The position numbers and the translations under genes were made by a program. A stretch of 64,000 bases of DNA from Parenemella sanctibonifatiensis (GTDB lineage Bacteria; Actinomycetota; Actinomycetes; Propionibacteriales; Propionibacteriaceae). How positions within the stretch are numbered: the stretch's first letter is position 1; each line of letters opens with the position of its first letter. This document shows positions 8,385 through 16,447 of the stretch, piece by piece. The notes under the pieces are model-generated. The model made no database searches. It was given only the letters and a program-made list of their open reading frames with translations, and was not told the origin of the DNA. The stretch covers positions 744,001 through 808,000 of the forward strand of contig NZ_NMVJ01000001.1 of assembly GCF_002250565.1 (NCBI RefSeq). The letters are read 5' to 3'.

Positions 8385-10598
8385 ATGTCAGAGGCAGACC
8401 CCAATAAGCGCCATCACCGGGGTGCGGACCGCGGATCGGGTGAGTCCATCCGTCGGAACGCTGGGCACCGTGCCGGCGAGCACCGAGATCCACCGACAGC
8501 ACCTCCCGCTGCATCACGCGGGCGGAATCAGCTCACCGAGGCCCCGGCTCCGGGGCACGACGAGGTCGTGAGTCACCCCGGGCATGCAGCGCACGATCCG
8601 CAGCTTGGCCCGGATGATCATGCTGGGCACGACAAGCATGAAGGCCACACCCCGGAGATGTTCCGCAACCGGTTCTGGGTTGCACTCGTCCTGACACTGC
8701 CGGTCGTGTTCTGGGCCGAGCACATTCAAGAGCTACTTGGCTACCAGGCGCCAGAATTTGCGGGTTCCACCTGGATTCCTCCGGTGCTGAGCACCGTGAT
8801 CTTCATCTACGGAGGATGGATCTTCGTCCAGGGGGCCTGGCACGAGCTGCGGGCCCGGCTCCCGGGCATGATGACGCTGATCGCCCTGTCCATCAGCGTG
8901 GCGTTTGTGTTCTCGTGGGTGGTGCAGCTCGGGCTCCTCGATGCCGAGCCCCTGTGGTGGGAGCTGGCCACCCTGGTGACCATCATGCTCCTCGGGCACT
9001 GGGTGGAGATGCGTTCGATCGACCAAGCCCAGGGCGCGCTTCAGGAGTTGGCGAAGCTGCTGCCGGACCTGGCGACGCGCATCACCGACGGCGGCGAGGA
9101 GACCGTGGCCGTGGCGGAGTTGCAGGACGGCGACGTGGTGCTCGTGCGACCCGGTGAGAGCATCCCCGCTGACGGGGTCGTGCGACGCGGAACAAGCGAA
9201 CTCAATGAGGCGATGATCACCGGGGAGTCCCGCCCAGTGAAGAAGAGCGAGGGGCAGGACGTCCTCGCCGGGACGATCAATGGCGAGGGTTCCCTGCGGG
9301 TGGAGGTGACCGGGACCGGAACGAACACCATGCTCTCGGGAATCATGCGGCTGGTCTCGGAGGCGCAGGGGTCGAAGTCCCGAGCCCAGCATCTGGCCGA
9401 CCGTGCCGCTCAGCTGCTCACCGCGGTGGCCCTGGTTGCCGGCGTCTTGACCCTGATCGTGTGGCAACTCCTGGGGGCCCCTATCGACTTCTCCATCGTA
9501 CGCGTGGTCACGGTGCTCGTGATCGCCTGCCCGCACGCGCTGGGCCTGGCCGTCCCGCTGGTGGTGGCGATCTCGACCACCCTCGGTGCCCAGAACGGGC
9601 TGCTGGTGCGCGATCGAAGGGGCCTGGAAGAGGCCCGCCTCTTGAACGTGGTGGTCTTCGACAAGACCGGCACCTTGACCCTGGGTGAGTTTCGCGTCGT
9701 GAATCTGGCGGTAGCGGATGGCGTCACGGAGGAGGACGCCCTGCGGATCGCTGCCGGTGTCGAGGCGGAATCTCAACACCCCATCGCCCGGGGGATCGTC
9801 ACCACGGCGCAGGACCGTGGAATCGACGTTCCCTCCCCAGAGGGGTTCCGCTCGATCACCGGCAAGGGCGTTGCGGCGTCGGTGGATGGAGCGGAGTACC
9901 ACATGGGTGGACCCCGTCTTCTCGAGGCCGAGGAGGCACACGTGCCTGAGGCCCTGCGGGCGGCCGCGGCCCAGGCCTCCGAGCGGGGTCAGGCGGCCAT
10001 CTACCTCCTTCAAGACGGCAAGGCCCTGGGCGTGTTCGTCGTGGCGGACGCCGTCCGCGAAGAGAGCCGTGAGGCAATCAGCGCGCTCCACGAGCGTGGT
10101 ATCGAGGTGGCCATGCTCACCGGCGACTCGTGGCCAGTTGCCAACGCGGTGGCTGAGGAGCTGCAGATTGACACCGTGTTCGCCGAGGTGCTGCCCGAGG
10201 ACAAGGCCTCAAAGATCCGCGAGCTGCAGCAGGAAGGCCGGAAGGTGGCCATGGTGGGCGACGGAGTGAACGACGCTCCGGCGCTGGCCACCGCTGACCT
10301 CGGGATCGCTATCGGCGCCGGAACTGACGTCGCCGTGGAAGCCGGTCACATCGTGCTTGTTCGGTCCGATCCCCGCGACATCCCTCGAATCGTCACATTG
10401 TCCAGGGCCACGTACCGAAAGATGATGCAGAACCTCTGGCTGGCAGCCGGGTACAACATCGTGGCCATCCCACTGGCAGCAGGGGTACTGGCCGGGTGGG
10501 GAACTCTCCTGACGCCAGCGCTGGGTGCGGTACTCATGTCGGCGAGCACCATCGTCGTCTCCCTCAACGCTCAGCTGTTGAGAAGGGTCGAGATGTAG
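8385..10598 (+). CDS. copB: CopB-type P1B-3 copper/silver ATPase
   Basis: This 737-residue P-type ATPase has CPH (382-384) in the metal-channel helix, the mark of the P1B-3/CopB group that exports copper. The cytoplasmic N-terminus (about 1-90) has no HMA domain but a His-rich tail with clusters such as HPGHAAHD and DDHAGHDKHEGH. The phosphorylated Asp is in DKTGTLT (Asp426), and SQHPIA and GDGVNDAPAL are present. GAGGAG precedes the ATG, 20 nt after the GAPDH stop, so both are probably on one transcript. With CopA this gives the island two copper pumps of different class. Confidence 0.9.
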   Translation: MSEADPNKRHHRGADRGSGESIRRNAGHRAGEHRDPPTAPPAASRGRNQLTEAPAPGHDEVVSHPGHAAHDPQLGPDDHAGHDKHEGHTPEMFRNRFWVALVLTLPVVFWAEHIQELLGYQAPEFAGSTWIPPVLSTVIFIYGGWIFVQGAWHELRARLPGMMTLIALSISVAFVFSWVVQLGLLDAEPLWWELATLVTIMLLGHWVEMRSIDQAQGALQELAKLLPDLATRITDGGEETVAVAELQDGDVVLVRPGESIPADGVVRRGTSELNEAMITGESRPVKKSEGQDVLAGTINGEGSLRVEVTGTGTNTMLSGIMRLVSEAQGSKSRAQHLADRAAQLLTAVALVAGVLTLIVWQLLGAPIDFSIVRVVTVLVIACPHALGLAVPLVVAISTTLGAQNGLLVRDRRGLEEARLLNVVVFDKTGTLTLGEFRVVNLAVADGVTEEDALRIAAGVEAESQHPIARGIVTTAQDRGIDVPSPEGFRSITGKGVAASVDGAEYHMGGPRLLEAEEAHVPEALRAAAAQASERGQAAIYLLQDGKALGVFVVADAVREESREAISALHERGIEVAMLTGDSWPVANAVAEELQIDTVFAEVLPEDKASKIRELQQEGRKVAMVGDGVNDAPALATADLGIAIGAGTDVAVEAGHIVLVRSDPRDIPRIVTLSRATYRKMMQNLWLAAGYNIVAIPLAAGVLAGWGTLLTPALGAVLMSASTIVVSLNAQLLRRVEM

Positions 10599-10682
10599 CT
10601 GGCCACCCCCGTCACCCCCGTCGTTGCCAGCGACCCCCTCGGCCGGGAGTCCGGAGCGCCGCGACCACCGCGCGCTGGCCGC

Positions 10683-11591
10683 ATGATCTGGATCACCGCA
10701 GCCTGGGGCGCGTGCTTCGTGGCGATCGAGTGGGGCCTGCGGGACGCGCCCGTCCTGTGGTACGCCGCGCTGCGGGCCCTGCTCGCGGGTGCCGCGCTGG
10801 TCGCGCTGGGTGCTACTCAACGCCGCCCGGCACCGGCAGCGGCACGGGACTGGGCCTGGATCACGGTGCTGGGACTAGTGAACGTGACCGTCGCGTTCGC
10901 TGCGATGTTCGCCGGCGTCGACACCGGTGCGACCGGCACCGCGGCGGTGTTCGCGAATGCTCAGCCCCTGCTCATCCTGGTCCCCGCGTGGTGGCTGTAC
11001 GGAGAGAAGCTGTCGGCCCGCACCAGTGCCGCACTGGGCCTGGGCTTCATCGGCCTGGTTTTGGTCGCGGTCCCTGGCGGCGGAGGCAGCGGGGCCGTGC
11101 TGTCGCTGGTGTCCGCCGCGGCGGTCACCGCCGGGACGCTGCTGTCCCGGCGCCTGCGCGGAGTCGATGTCGTGGTGTTCACCGGATGGCACCTGCTCGT
11201 CGGCGGGGCCGCCCTGGCGGTGGTGGCTGCGGTGGCGGAGGGACCTGCGGTGATCGTCTGGACCCCACGGTTCGTGCTCGCCCTGCTCTTTCTCGCCCTG
11301 GTCGGCACGGCGGCCACCACGGTGGCGTGGTTCGCGGAGGCGCGCCGTTCGCGCCTTGACACACTCACCGCCTGGACGTTCCTCACCCCGGTCGTCGGGA
11401 TCGGGATCGGTTTTGCGGTGCTCGGCGAACGCCCGACTGGGTGGACCGCCGCGGGTCTGGTCGTGGTCCTGGCCGCCACGTGGATCGTGTTGCGGCGCCC
11501 GGCCCCACCAGCGCCACACCGACCGACCGATCCGGCGCCGGCGGCGGACCCTCCGGTTGATCCCCATTACCGATCTGGAGGCGCGCGATGA
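10683..11591 (+). CDS. EamA/DMT-family membrane transporter
   Basis: The 302-residue protein has about ten hydrophobic helices in two EamA repeats, as in drug/metabolite transporters; the substrate is unknown. The internal GERPTGWTAAGLVVVLAATW stretch is typical of the second repeat. The C-terminus ends in a Pro-rich cytoplasmic tail. The ATG at 10683 has no clear ribosome site, and the frame is open upstream only to the stop of copB, with no ATG or GTG there. The last bases overlap the next gene (ATGA), so it is coupled to the HAD gene rather than to copB. Confidence 0.75.
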   Translation: MIWITAAWGACFVAIEWGLRDAPVLWYAALRALLAGAALVALGATQRRPAPAAARDWAWITVLGLVNVTVAFAAMFAGVDTGATGTAAVFANAQPLLILVPAWWLYGEKLSARTSAALGLGFIGLVLVAVPGGGGSGAVLSLVSAAAVTAGTLLSRRLRGVDVVVFTGWHLLVGGAALAVVAAVAEGPAVIVWTPRFVLALLFLALVGTAATTVAWFAEARRSRLDTLTAWTFLTPVVGIGIGFAVLGERPTGWTAAGLVVVLAATWIVLRRPAPPAPHRPTDPAPAADPPVDPHYRSGGAR

Positions 11592-12864
11592 CCCGGACGA
11601 CGACACACGAGCAGGGTCGACCGCCCGCACCGGCAGGCGCCACGCCCCCGCAGGAGGCGGTGATTTTCGACCTGGACGGCGTCGTCACCAACACCGCCAC
11701 CGTGCACGCTGCCGCCTGGAAGCGCCTCTTCGACGAGGCGCTGGCCGACCCCCGGCTGGACGGCGGCCCGTACGCTCCCTTCGACGTCACCGAGGACTAC
11801 CGGCGCTACGTCGACGGGCGCTCCCGCGAGGACGGCGTGGCCGCCTTTCTGGCCGCCCGCGGCATCGAGATCAAACCGGGCGCTGATGGCGGGGCGGCCG
11901 ACGACTGGTCGGTACGCGGGCTCGCAGCACGGAAGAACCGGATCTACCTCGACCTGCTCGCCGAGCAGGGCGTGCGGGTGTTCCCCGGCACGGTGGACCT
12001 GCTGCAGCGTCTGCGGGCCGGTGGGGTGCCGGTGGGCCTGGTGACCGCCAGCCGCAACGCCGAACAGGTGCTGGCCGTGACCGGACTGAACGGGCTCTTC
12101 GACGTGGTCGTGGACGGCCGGCAGGCCGAGGAACTCGGTCTGCCGGGCAAGCCCGACCCCGCCATGTTCCTGCGGGCGGCCGAACGGCTCGGCGTCGACC
12201 CGGCCCGCGCGGCGGTGGTCGAGGACGCCGTCGCCGGGGTCCGTGGCGCCCGGGCCGGGGGTTCGACCTGGTGGTCGGGGTGGACCGGGCCGGTGATCGT
12301 GCCGCCCTGGAGGCCGCCGGGGCCAGCATCGTCGTCACCGACGTCTCCGAACTGGACCTCGGGGCGCTGCGCGCCGACCCCTGGACCCTGGTCTATGCCG
12401 GGTTCGACCCGGCCCACGGGACCCACCGGGCGCTGGCCAACCGTCACCTGCGCGTCCTGGGCGCCGACACGCTCGGCGACGGCTCCCTGCTGGTGGAAGT
12501 GGAGACCACGCAGAGCCGGATCCGGATCGCCACCGCAGCGCGCACCACCATCACCGGCGCGGCCGCTGCACCTCCCGTGCCCGAACTCGTCGGAGACCGG
12601 CACGCCCAGCTCTTCCAGTTCTCGCTCCGGGACCGCGTGCCGGTGACGGTCGACAAGACGGTCACGATGTTCACCTCCAAAGACCGGGCGATCGCCGCCC
12701 CCGCGCTGGCCGCAGCCGGTGAACTGGGCTGGGCGCGCGGCGGGTTCACCGACCTGCTGCCCGCCCACGAAAACGCCTGGGCGCGGCTGTGGGACCGCTT
12801 CGGCGTCACCCTGGACGCCGACACCCAGACCCAGCTGGTGCTGAACCTGCACGTCTTCCTGTGA
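11588..12864 (+). pseudogene. HAD phosphatase (beta-phosphoglucomutase-like) fused to a truncated GH65 phosphorylase, frameshifted
   Basis: The 5' part encodes a HAD hydrolase of beta-phosphoglucomutase type: DLDGVVTN with Asp28 and Asp30, GLPGKPDPAMFLRAAERLG, and VVEDAVAGV. Near 12255-12262, in a G run, the frame shifts by one base. Homology continues in another frame as GFDLVVGVDRAGD and then WTLVYAGFDP, the start of a glycoside hydrolase family 65 (trehalose/kojibiose phosphorylase) domain. A block seems to be missing before HLRVLGADTL. The gene stops at LNLHVFL, exactly where the IS481-like end begins. Intact relatives split an alpha-glucoside with phosphate and isomerise the glucose 1-phosphate. 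This copy cannot encode a complete enzyme. Confidence 0.7.
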
Positions 12865-13060
12865 TGTCTCACGAGATCGTGGACGGTTGTGTCTCGGGAC
12901 ATCGTTGACGGTCGGGTGTCTCATGAGTTCGTGGACGGTCGGTTCTGGGTGGGGCCGTGCCAGCCGTGGCGGGTCGCGGGCTTCTCGTAGGTCGCGATTG
13001 TGTGTCCTTGTGCGTCGGTGAGGGTGACGGTGCCGGCATCCCAGCTGATCGCGACGTGTA
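12865..13060 (-). mobile_element. Remnant of an IS481-like insertion sequence
   Basis: On the minus strand an open frame ending at 12921 reads VLPVHVAISWDAGTVTLTD, then YEKPATRHGWHGP, and stops after RPSTNS. This is the C-terminal tail style of actinobacterial IS481-family transposases; the catalytic DDE part is absent. Beyond the stop lie three related copies of a 23-bp terminal sequence beginning TGTCTC and ending GACGGT (12865-12887, 12890-12912, 12917-12939). The element ends exactly where the GH65 gene is cut. The inner boundary near 13060 is uncertain. Confidence 0.65.
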
Positions 13061-13164
13061 CTGGTAGCACCGATTGTTGCTGAGTCGCGTATTCATCAGA
13101 TGTCGACTGCTGTTTCGCCTTGTGGCGGAGGCTGATGCATCTGGCGATTGATCAGCCTGTGCTG

Positions 13165-13177
13165 TATAGTTCAGTGC
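13165..13177 (+). promoter_or_regulatory. cmtR copy 2 promoter, probably leaderless
   Basis: TATAGT at 13165-13170 lies 7 nt before the ATG at 13178, the same arrangement as at 224. Identity between the two copies begins at CTGTATAGTTCAG, which suggests that promoter and operator overlap here. Confidence 0.6.
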
Positions 13178-13537
13178 ATGCTGACTATTGCTTCTCGACT
13201 CGACGTCATGAACCGGCTCGGCCGGGCCATGGCGGATCCGACGCGTTCCCGGATCCTGATGACCCTGCTCGAGGGACCGAGCTACCCGGCGGTGCTCTCG
13301 CGTGAGCTGGAGCTGACTCGCTCGAACGTGTCGAACCACCTCACCTGCCTGCGCGACTGCGGCATCGTGGTCGCTGAGCCGGAGGGTCGCCAGACTAGGT
13401 ATGAGATCGCTGATCCGCACCTCGCGGCCGCTCTCATCGCGCTGGTGGATGTGACTCTGGCTGTCGACGAGCACGCTCCGTGCGTGGACTCGTCGTGCAC
13501 CGTTCCGGGTTGCTGCGGAGCGGGAGCAGACGCGTGA
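13178..13537 (+). CDS. cmtR: CmtR-type ArsR-family Cd/Pb-sensing repressor, copy 2
   Basis: This 119-residue paralogue of the repressor at 237 has the same three metal ligands, Cys57, Cys61 and Cys102, plus cysteines 107, 112 and 113 at the tail. An upstream ATG at 13148 is open but would add residues not found in copy 1 and would start before the promoter box. The stop overlaps the GTG of the ATPase gene (GTGA). It probably controls the cadA-cadD-lspA run and might also bind the copy 1 operator, since the promoter sequences match. Confidence 0.9.
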   Translation: MLTIASRLDVMNRLGRAMADPTRSRILMTLLEGPSYPAVLSRELELTRSNVSNHLTCLRDCGIVVAEPEGRQTRYEIADPHLAAALIALVDVTLAVDEHAPCVDSSCTVPGCCGAGADA

Positions 13538-15450
13538 GCGCGGCATGCGGCTGCGAGCACGAGCCGACGACCACGGCAGTCGATGAGAGCGAGGAGAAGG
13601 AGCGGCCCTGGTGGAGGGACCGCGGGATCATGGTGCCGGTCTTCTCCGGTGTCGCGTTCCTCGCTGGTCTGATCCTTGAGTGGTCCGGCATGGAGATCCC
13701 GGCACTGGTGCTGTTCTGGGTCGGCTTGCTGCTGGGCGCGTCGACGTTCACGCCGGGCGCGATCCGGAAGCTGTTCAAGGGCAAGCTGGGCATCGGGCTG
13801 CTGATGACGATCAGCGCGGTCGGCGCAGTCGTCCTCGGCTACGTCGAAGAGGCTGCGGCGCTGGCGTTCCTCTACTCGATCGCAGAGGCGCTGGAGGACA
13901 AGGCGATGGACCGCGCCCGCGGCGGGCTGCGAGCGCTGCTGAAGCTGGTCCCCGACACCGCGACCGTGCGCCGCGACGGCGCTTTGGTGGAGATTGCGGC
14001 GAAGGACCTCGCGGTCGGGCAGGTCATGGTGGTTCGTCCCGGCGAGCGGATCGCGACCGACGGAGTCGTCCGTGCGGGGCGCTCCAGCCTGGACACCTCG
14101 GCGATCACGGGCGAGTCGATCCCGGTCGAGGTCGAGCCCGGCGACGCCGTGTCGGCCGGCGCGATCAACAGCGCCGGTGCGCTGGAGGTCGAGACGACGG
14201 CGGCGGGCACCGACAACTCGCTCACGACCATCGTGGAGCTGGTGGAGCAGGCGCAGGCGGAGAAGGGCGAGCGAGCGCGCCTCGCGGACCGGATCGCGCG
14301 CCCGCTGGTCCCGGGCGTGCTGGTCCTCGCGGCCCTGGTCGCCCTGGTCGGCTCGCTGTTCGGGGACCCGGAGCTGTGGATCACCCGAGCCCTCGTCGTC
14401 CTCGTCGCCGCCTCCCCGTGCGCGCTGGCGATCTCGGTGCCGCTGACGGTGGTCTCGGCGATCGGCGCGGCGAGCAAGTTCGGCGTGATCATCAAGTCCG
14501 GCGCGGTGTTCGAGCGCTTCGGCACGGTCCGCCACGTCGCCGTCGACAAGACCGGCACCCTCACCGGCAACGAGCCCGCCGTCACCGCGGTCCTCGCCGC
14601 GGACGGCGTGACCGACGCCCAGGCGCTGGCCTGGGCGGCCGCGCTGGAGCAGCACAGCACGCACCCGCTGGCCGCGGCGATCACCGCCGCAGCCCCCGGA
14701 GCCCAGGCTGCGGAGGGCGTGACCGAGCAGGCCGGGCACGGCATCGAGGGCAAGATCGACGGGACTCGGATCACCGTCGGCAGCCCCCGCTGGCTCGACG
14801 CCGGGGTGCTCGGCGACCAGGTCGCGGGCCTGGAGGAGCAGGGCATGACCGTTGTGATCGTGCACCGCGACGGGGCCCCTGTCGCCGCGATCGGCGTCCG
14901 CGACGAGCTGCGTCCCGAGGTCCCCGAAGTGGTGCGGACTCTCGCGGCGCAGGGCGTCGGGGTGACGATGCTCACCGGCGACAACGCCCGCACGGCACGG
15001 GCGCTGGCAGCGCAGGCCGGTATCAGCGACGTGCGCGCGGAACTGCGTCCCGAAGACAAAGCGACCGCGATCGGGGAGCTGTCAAAGGCGGGGTCGGTTG
15101 CAATGATCGGCGACGGCATCAACGACGCCCCCGCTCTGGCCGCCGCGGACATCGGCATCGCGATGGGCGCGACCGGCTCGGACGCGGCGATCGAGTCCGC
15201 CGACGTCGCGTTCACCGGCCACGACCTCCGCCTCATCCCGCGCGCGTTCGACCACGCCCGCCGCGGACGCCGCATCATCAACCAGAACATCGTCCTGTCG
15301 CTGCTGATCATCACCGCGCTGCTGCCGCTCGCGCTGTTCGGCGTCCTCGGACTCGCCGCTGTGGTGCTGGTCCACGAGATCGCCGAGGTCGTCGTGATCC
15401 TCAACGGACTCCGCGCCGCCCGCACGCGTACCCCACGGCTGGAGAGCTGA
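13534..15450 (+). CDS. Heavy-metal P1B ATPase with SPC motif, cadmium operon
   Basis: The 638-residue pump has no HMA domain; its short N-terminus carries a possible metal site (CGCEHE). The transmembrane metal motif is SPC (294-296) instead of CPC. The C-terminal helix contains HEIAEVVVILNG. These are features of the P1B-4/CtpD-like group linked to Co, Fe, Zn or Cd export. Phosphorylation motif DKTGTLT (Asp338), THPLAAAI and [10 protein letters not shown] are present. The GTG at 13534 overlaps the cmtR stop; the longer frame from 13480 is rejected. The cmtR and cadD neighbours point to cadmium, while the SPC motif leaves cobalt or zinc possible. Confidence 0.85.
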   Translation: MSAACGCEHEPTTTAVDESEEKERPWWRDRGIMVPVFSGVAFLAGLILEWSGMEIPALVLFWVGLLLGASTFTPGAIRKLFKGKLGIGLLMTISAVGAVVLGYVEEAAALAFLYSIAEALEDKAMDRARGGLRALLKLVPDTATVRRDGALVEIAAKDLAVGQVMVVRPGERIATDGVVRAGRSSLDTSAITGESIPVEVEPGDAVSAGAINSAGALEVETTAAGTDNSLTTIVELVEQAQAEKGERARLADRIARPLVPGVLVLAALVALVGSLFGDPELWITRALVVLVAASPCALAISVPLTVVSAIGAASKFGVIIKSGAVFERFGTVRHVAVDKTGTLTGNEPAVTAVLAADGVTDAQALAWAAALEQHSTHPLAAAITAAAPGAQAAEGVTEQAGHGIEGKIDGTRITVGSPRWLDAGVLGDQVAGLEEQGMTVVIVHRDGAPVAAIGVRDELRPEVPEVVRTLAAQGVGVTMLTGDNARTARALAAQAGISDVRAELRPEDKATAIGELSKAGSVAMIGDGINDAPALAAADIGIAMGATGSDAAIESADVAFTGHDLRLIPRAFDHARRGRRIINQNIVLSLLIITALLPLALFGVLGLAAVVLVHEIAEVVVILNGLRAARTRTPRLES

Positions 15451-16058
15451 TGCTTGCGACCATCGGCTCCGCGATCGGCTTGTTTGCTGCGACCAACATC
15501 GATGACATCGTCGTGCTGACCGTGCTGTTCCTGGCCTCCAGCCGAGGGAAGCCGCGACCGTGGCAGATCGTCGCAGGCCAGTACCTCGGGTTCATCACCC
15601 TCGTCGTGATCAGCGTGATCGCCGCGCTCGGCCTGACCATCGTCCCCGACGAATGGGTGGGCTTCCTCGGCCTGATCCCGCTCGGCATCGGCATCTGGAC
15701 CCTCGTGCGGGGCCTGCGACGCAACGGTGACGACGATGACGACGACGAGAAGATCACCGCGGTCGGGCTGTGGGGCGTCGCCGGGATCACGATCGCCAAC
15801 GGGGCCGACAACATCTCCCTCTACACGCCGATCTTCCGCACCAGTTCGCCCGGCGACGTCGTCGTCATGATCGCGGTGTTCCTCGTCCTCGTCGCCGTCT
15901 GGTGCGCTGCTGGACGCCTGATCGGAACCCACAAGGCCGTCACCGAAACGCTTGAACGCGTCGAGCACTGGCTCGTACCCGTCGTGTTCATCGGCCTGGG
16001 CCTGTTCATCCTGATCGATTCCGGCGTCATCGTCCGCCTCGTCGAGGTCCTCGCATGA
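15450..16058 (+). CDS. cadD: CadD-family cadmium resistance transporter, copy 2
   Basis: The 202-residue paralogue of the cadD at 593 has the same ATNIDDIVVLTVLF start, an ITIANGADNISLYTPIF motif and an Asp run (GDDDDDDEK) in the central loop. Its ATG overlaps the ATPase stop by one base (TGATG) and its own stop overlaps the lspA ATG, so the whole block is translationally coupled. The two cadD copies are clearly diverged, so the duplication is not recent or came by separate transfer. Confidence 0.88.
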   Translation: MLATIGSAIGLFAATNIDDIVVLTVLFLASSRGKPRPWQIVAGQYLGFITLVVISVIAALGLTIVPDEWVGFLGLIPLGIGIWTLVRGLRRNGDDDDDDEKITAVGLWGVAGITIANGADNISLYTPIFRTSSPGDVVVMIAVFLVLVAVWCAAGRLIGTHKAVTETLERVEHWLVPVVFIGLGLFILIDSGVIVRLVEVLA

Positions 16059-16205
16059 CCCCGGACGCGGCTGCCGATGCTGAGCTGACGTCGGGAGAGC
16101 GGCAGCAGAGGGGGCGTTGGCGGCTCACGGCGGGGGCACTCGCGCTCGGCGGGCTCGTCCTCCTGATCGATCAGGGGACGAAGGCATGGGCGGAGGCCAT
16201 GCTCA
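16055..16205 (+). pseudogene. lspA: lspA fragment (signal peptidase II), N-terminus only
   Basis: The first 50 or so residues are a lipoprotein signal peptidase start: a charged leader, then LALGGLVLLIDQGTKAWAEA, containing the conserved DQxTK motif at the end of the first helix. Conservation stops near 16200, and the frame then runs antisense into a chromosomal gene. Both catalytic aspartates, which lie further on, are missing. lspA is a known passenger of cadmium and lead resistance operons. The ATG overlaps the cadD stop (ATGA). Confidence 0.75.
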
Positions 16206-16447
16206 CAGTAAAGCCAGGGCCGATCGGGGGTGACGGCGACGTTGAGCCGGGTGGTCTGTTGGCTGATCGGCTCGGGGTTGGTGGCGGATCGGATGAAGTT
16301 GAGGATGGAGCGGACTGCCGAATGTCCGAGGCTGACCGCCAGCACCAGGACCACCTCGATGGTCAGGCCACGGCGGTGGTCGGGGTTCACCGGGGTGACC
16401 CAGTCCGTGCCGAAGATCCGGCTCATCGTCAGTCGTCCGCGGTTCAT
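16206..16447 (-). pseudogene. CPBP-family intramembrane protease, truncated by the island
   Basis: Reading leftward from an ATG at 16447, the product begins MSRIFGTDWVTPVNPDHRRG and continues IEVVLVLAVSLGHSAVRSIL. This resembles the N-terminus of actinobacterial CPBP (Abi) membrane proteases. Similarity ends at about VTPDRPWL near 16211; the frame then crosses antisense into the lspA fragment. All catalytic CPBP motifs lie further on and are absent. The start overlaps the stop of the upstream gene (ATGA), so the ancestral gene was second in a chromosomal operon. The missing part may lie left of the window. Confidence 0.6.

Noticed and set aside
13680-15449. Long plus-strand frame (from 13680) through the P1B ATPase gene
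   Set aside because: Its first 590 residues are low-complexity Arg/Gly-rich shadow sequence of the ATPase gene; only the part from 15450 is a real gene (cadD).
13872-15968. 698-residue minus-strand frame opposite the ATPase and cadD
   Set aside because: Ser/Ala/Thr/Arg-rich shadow without domains; the plus-strand genes show complete families.
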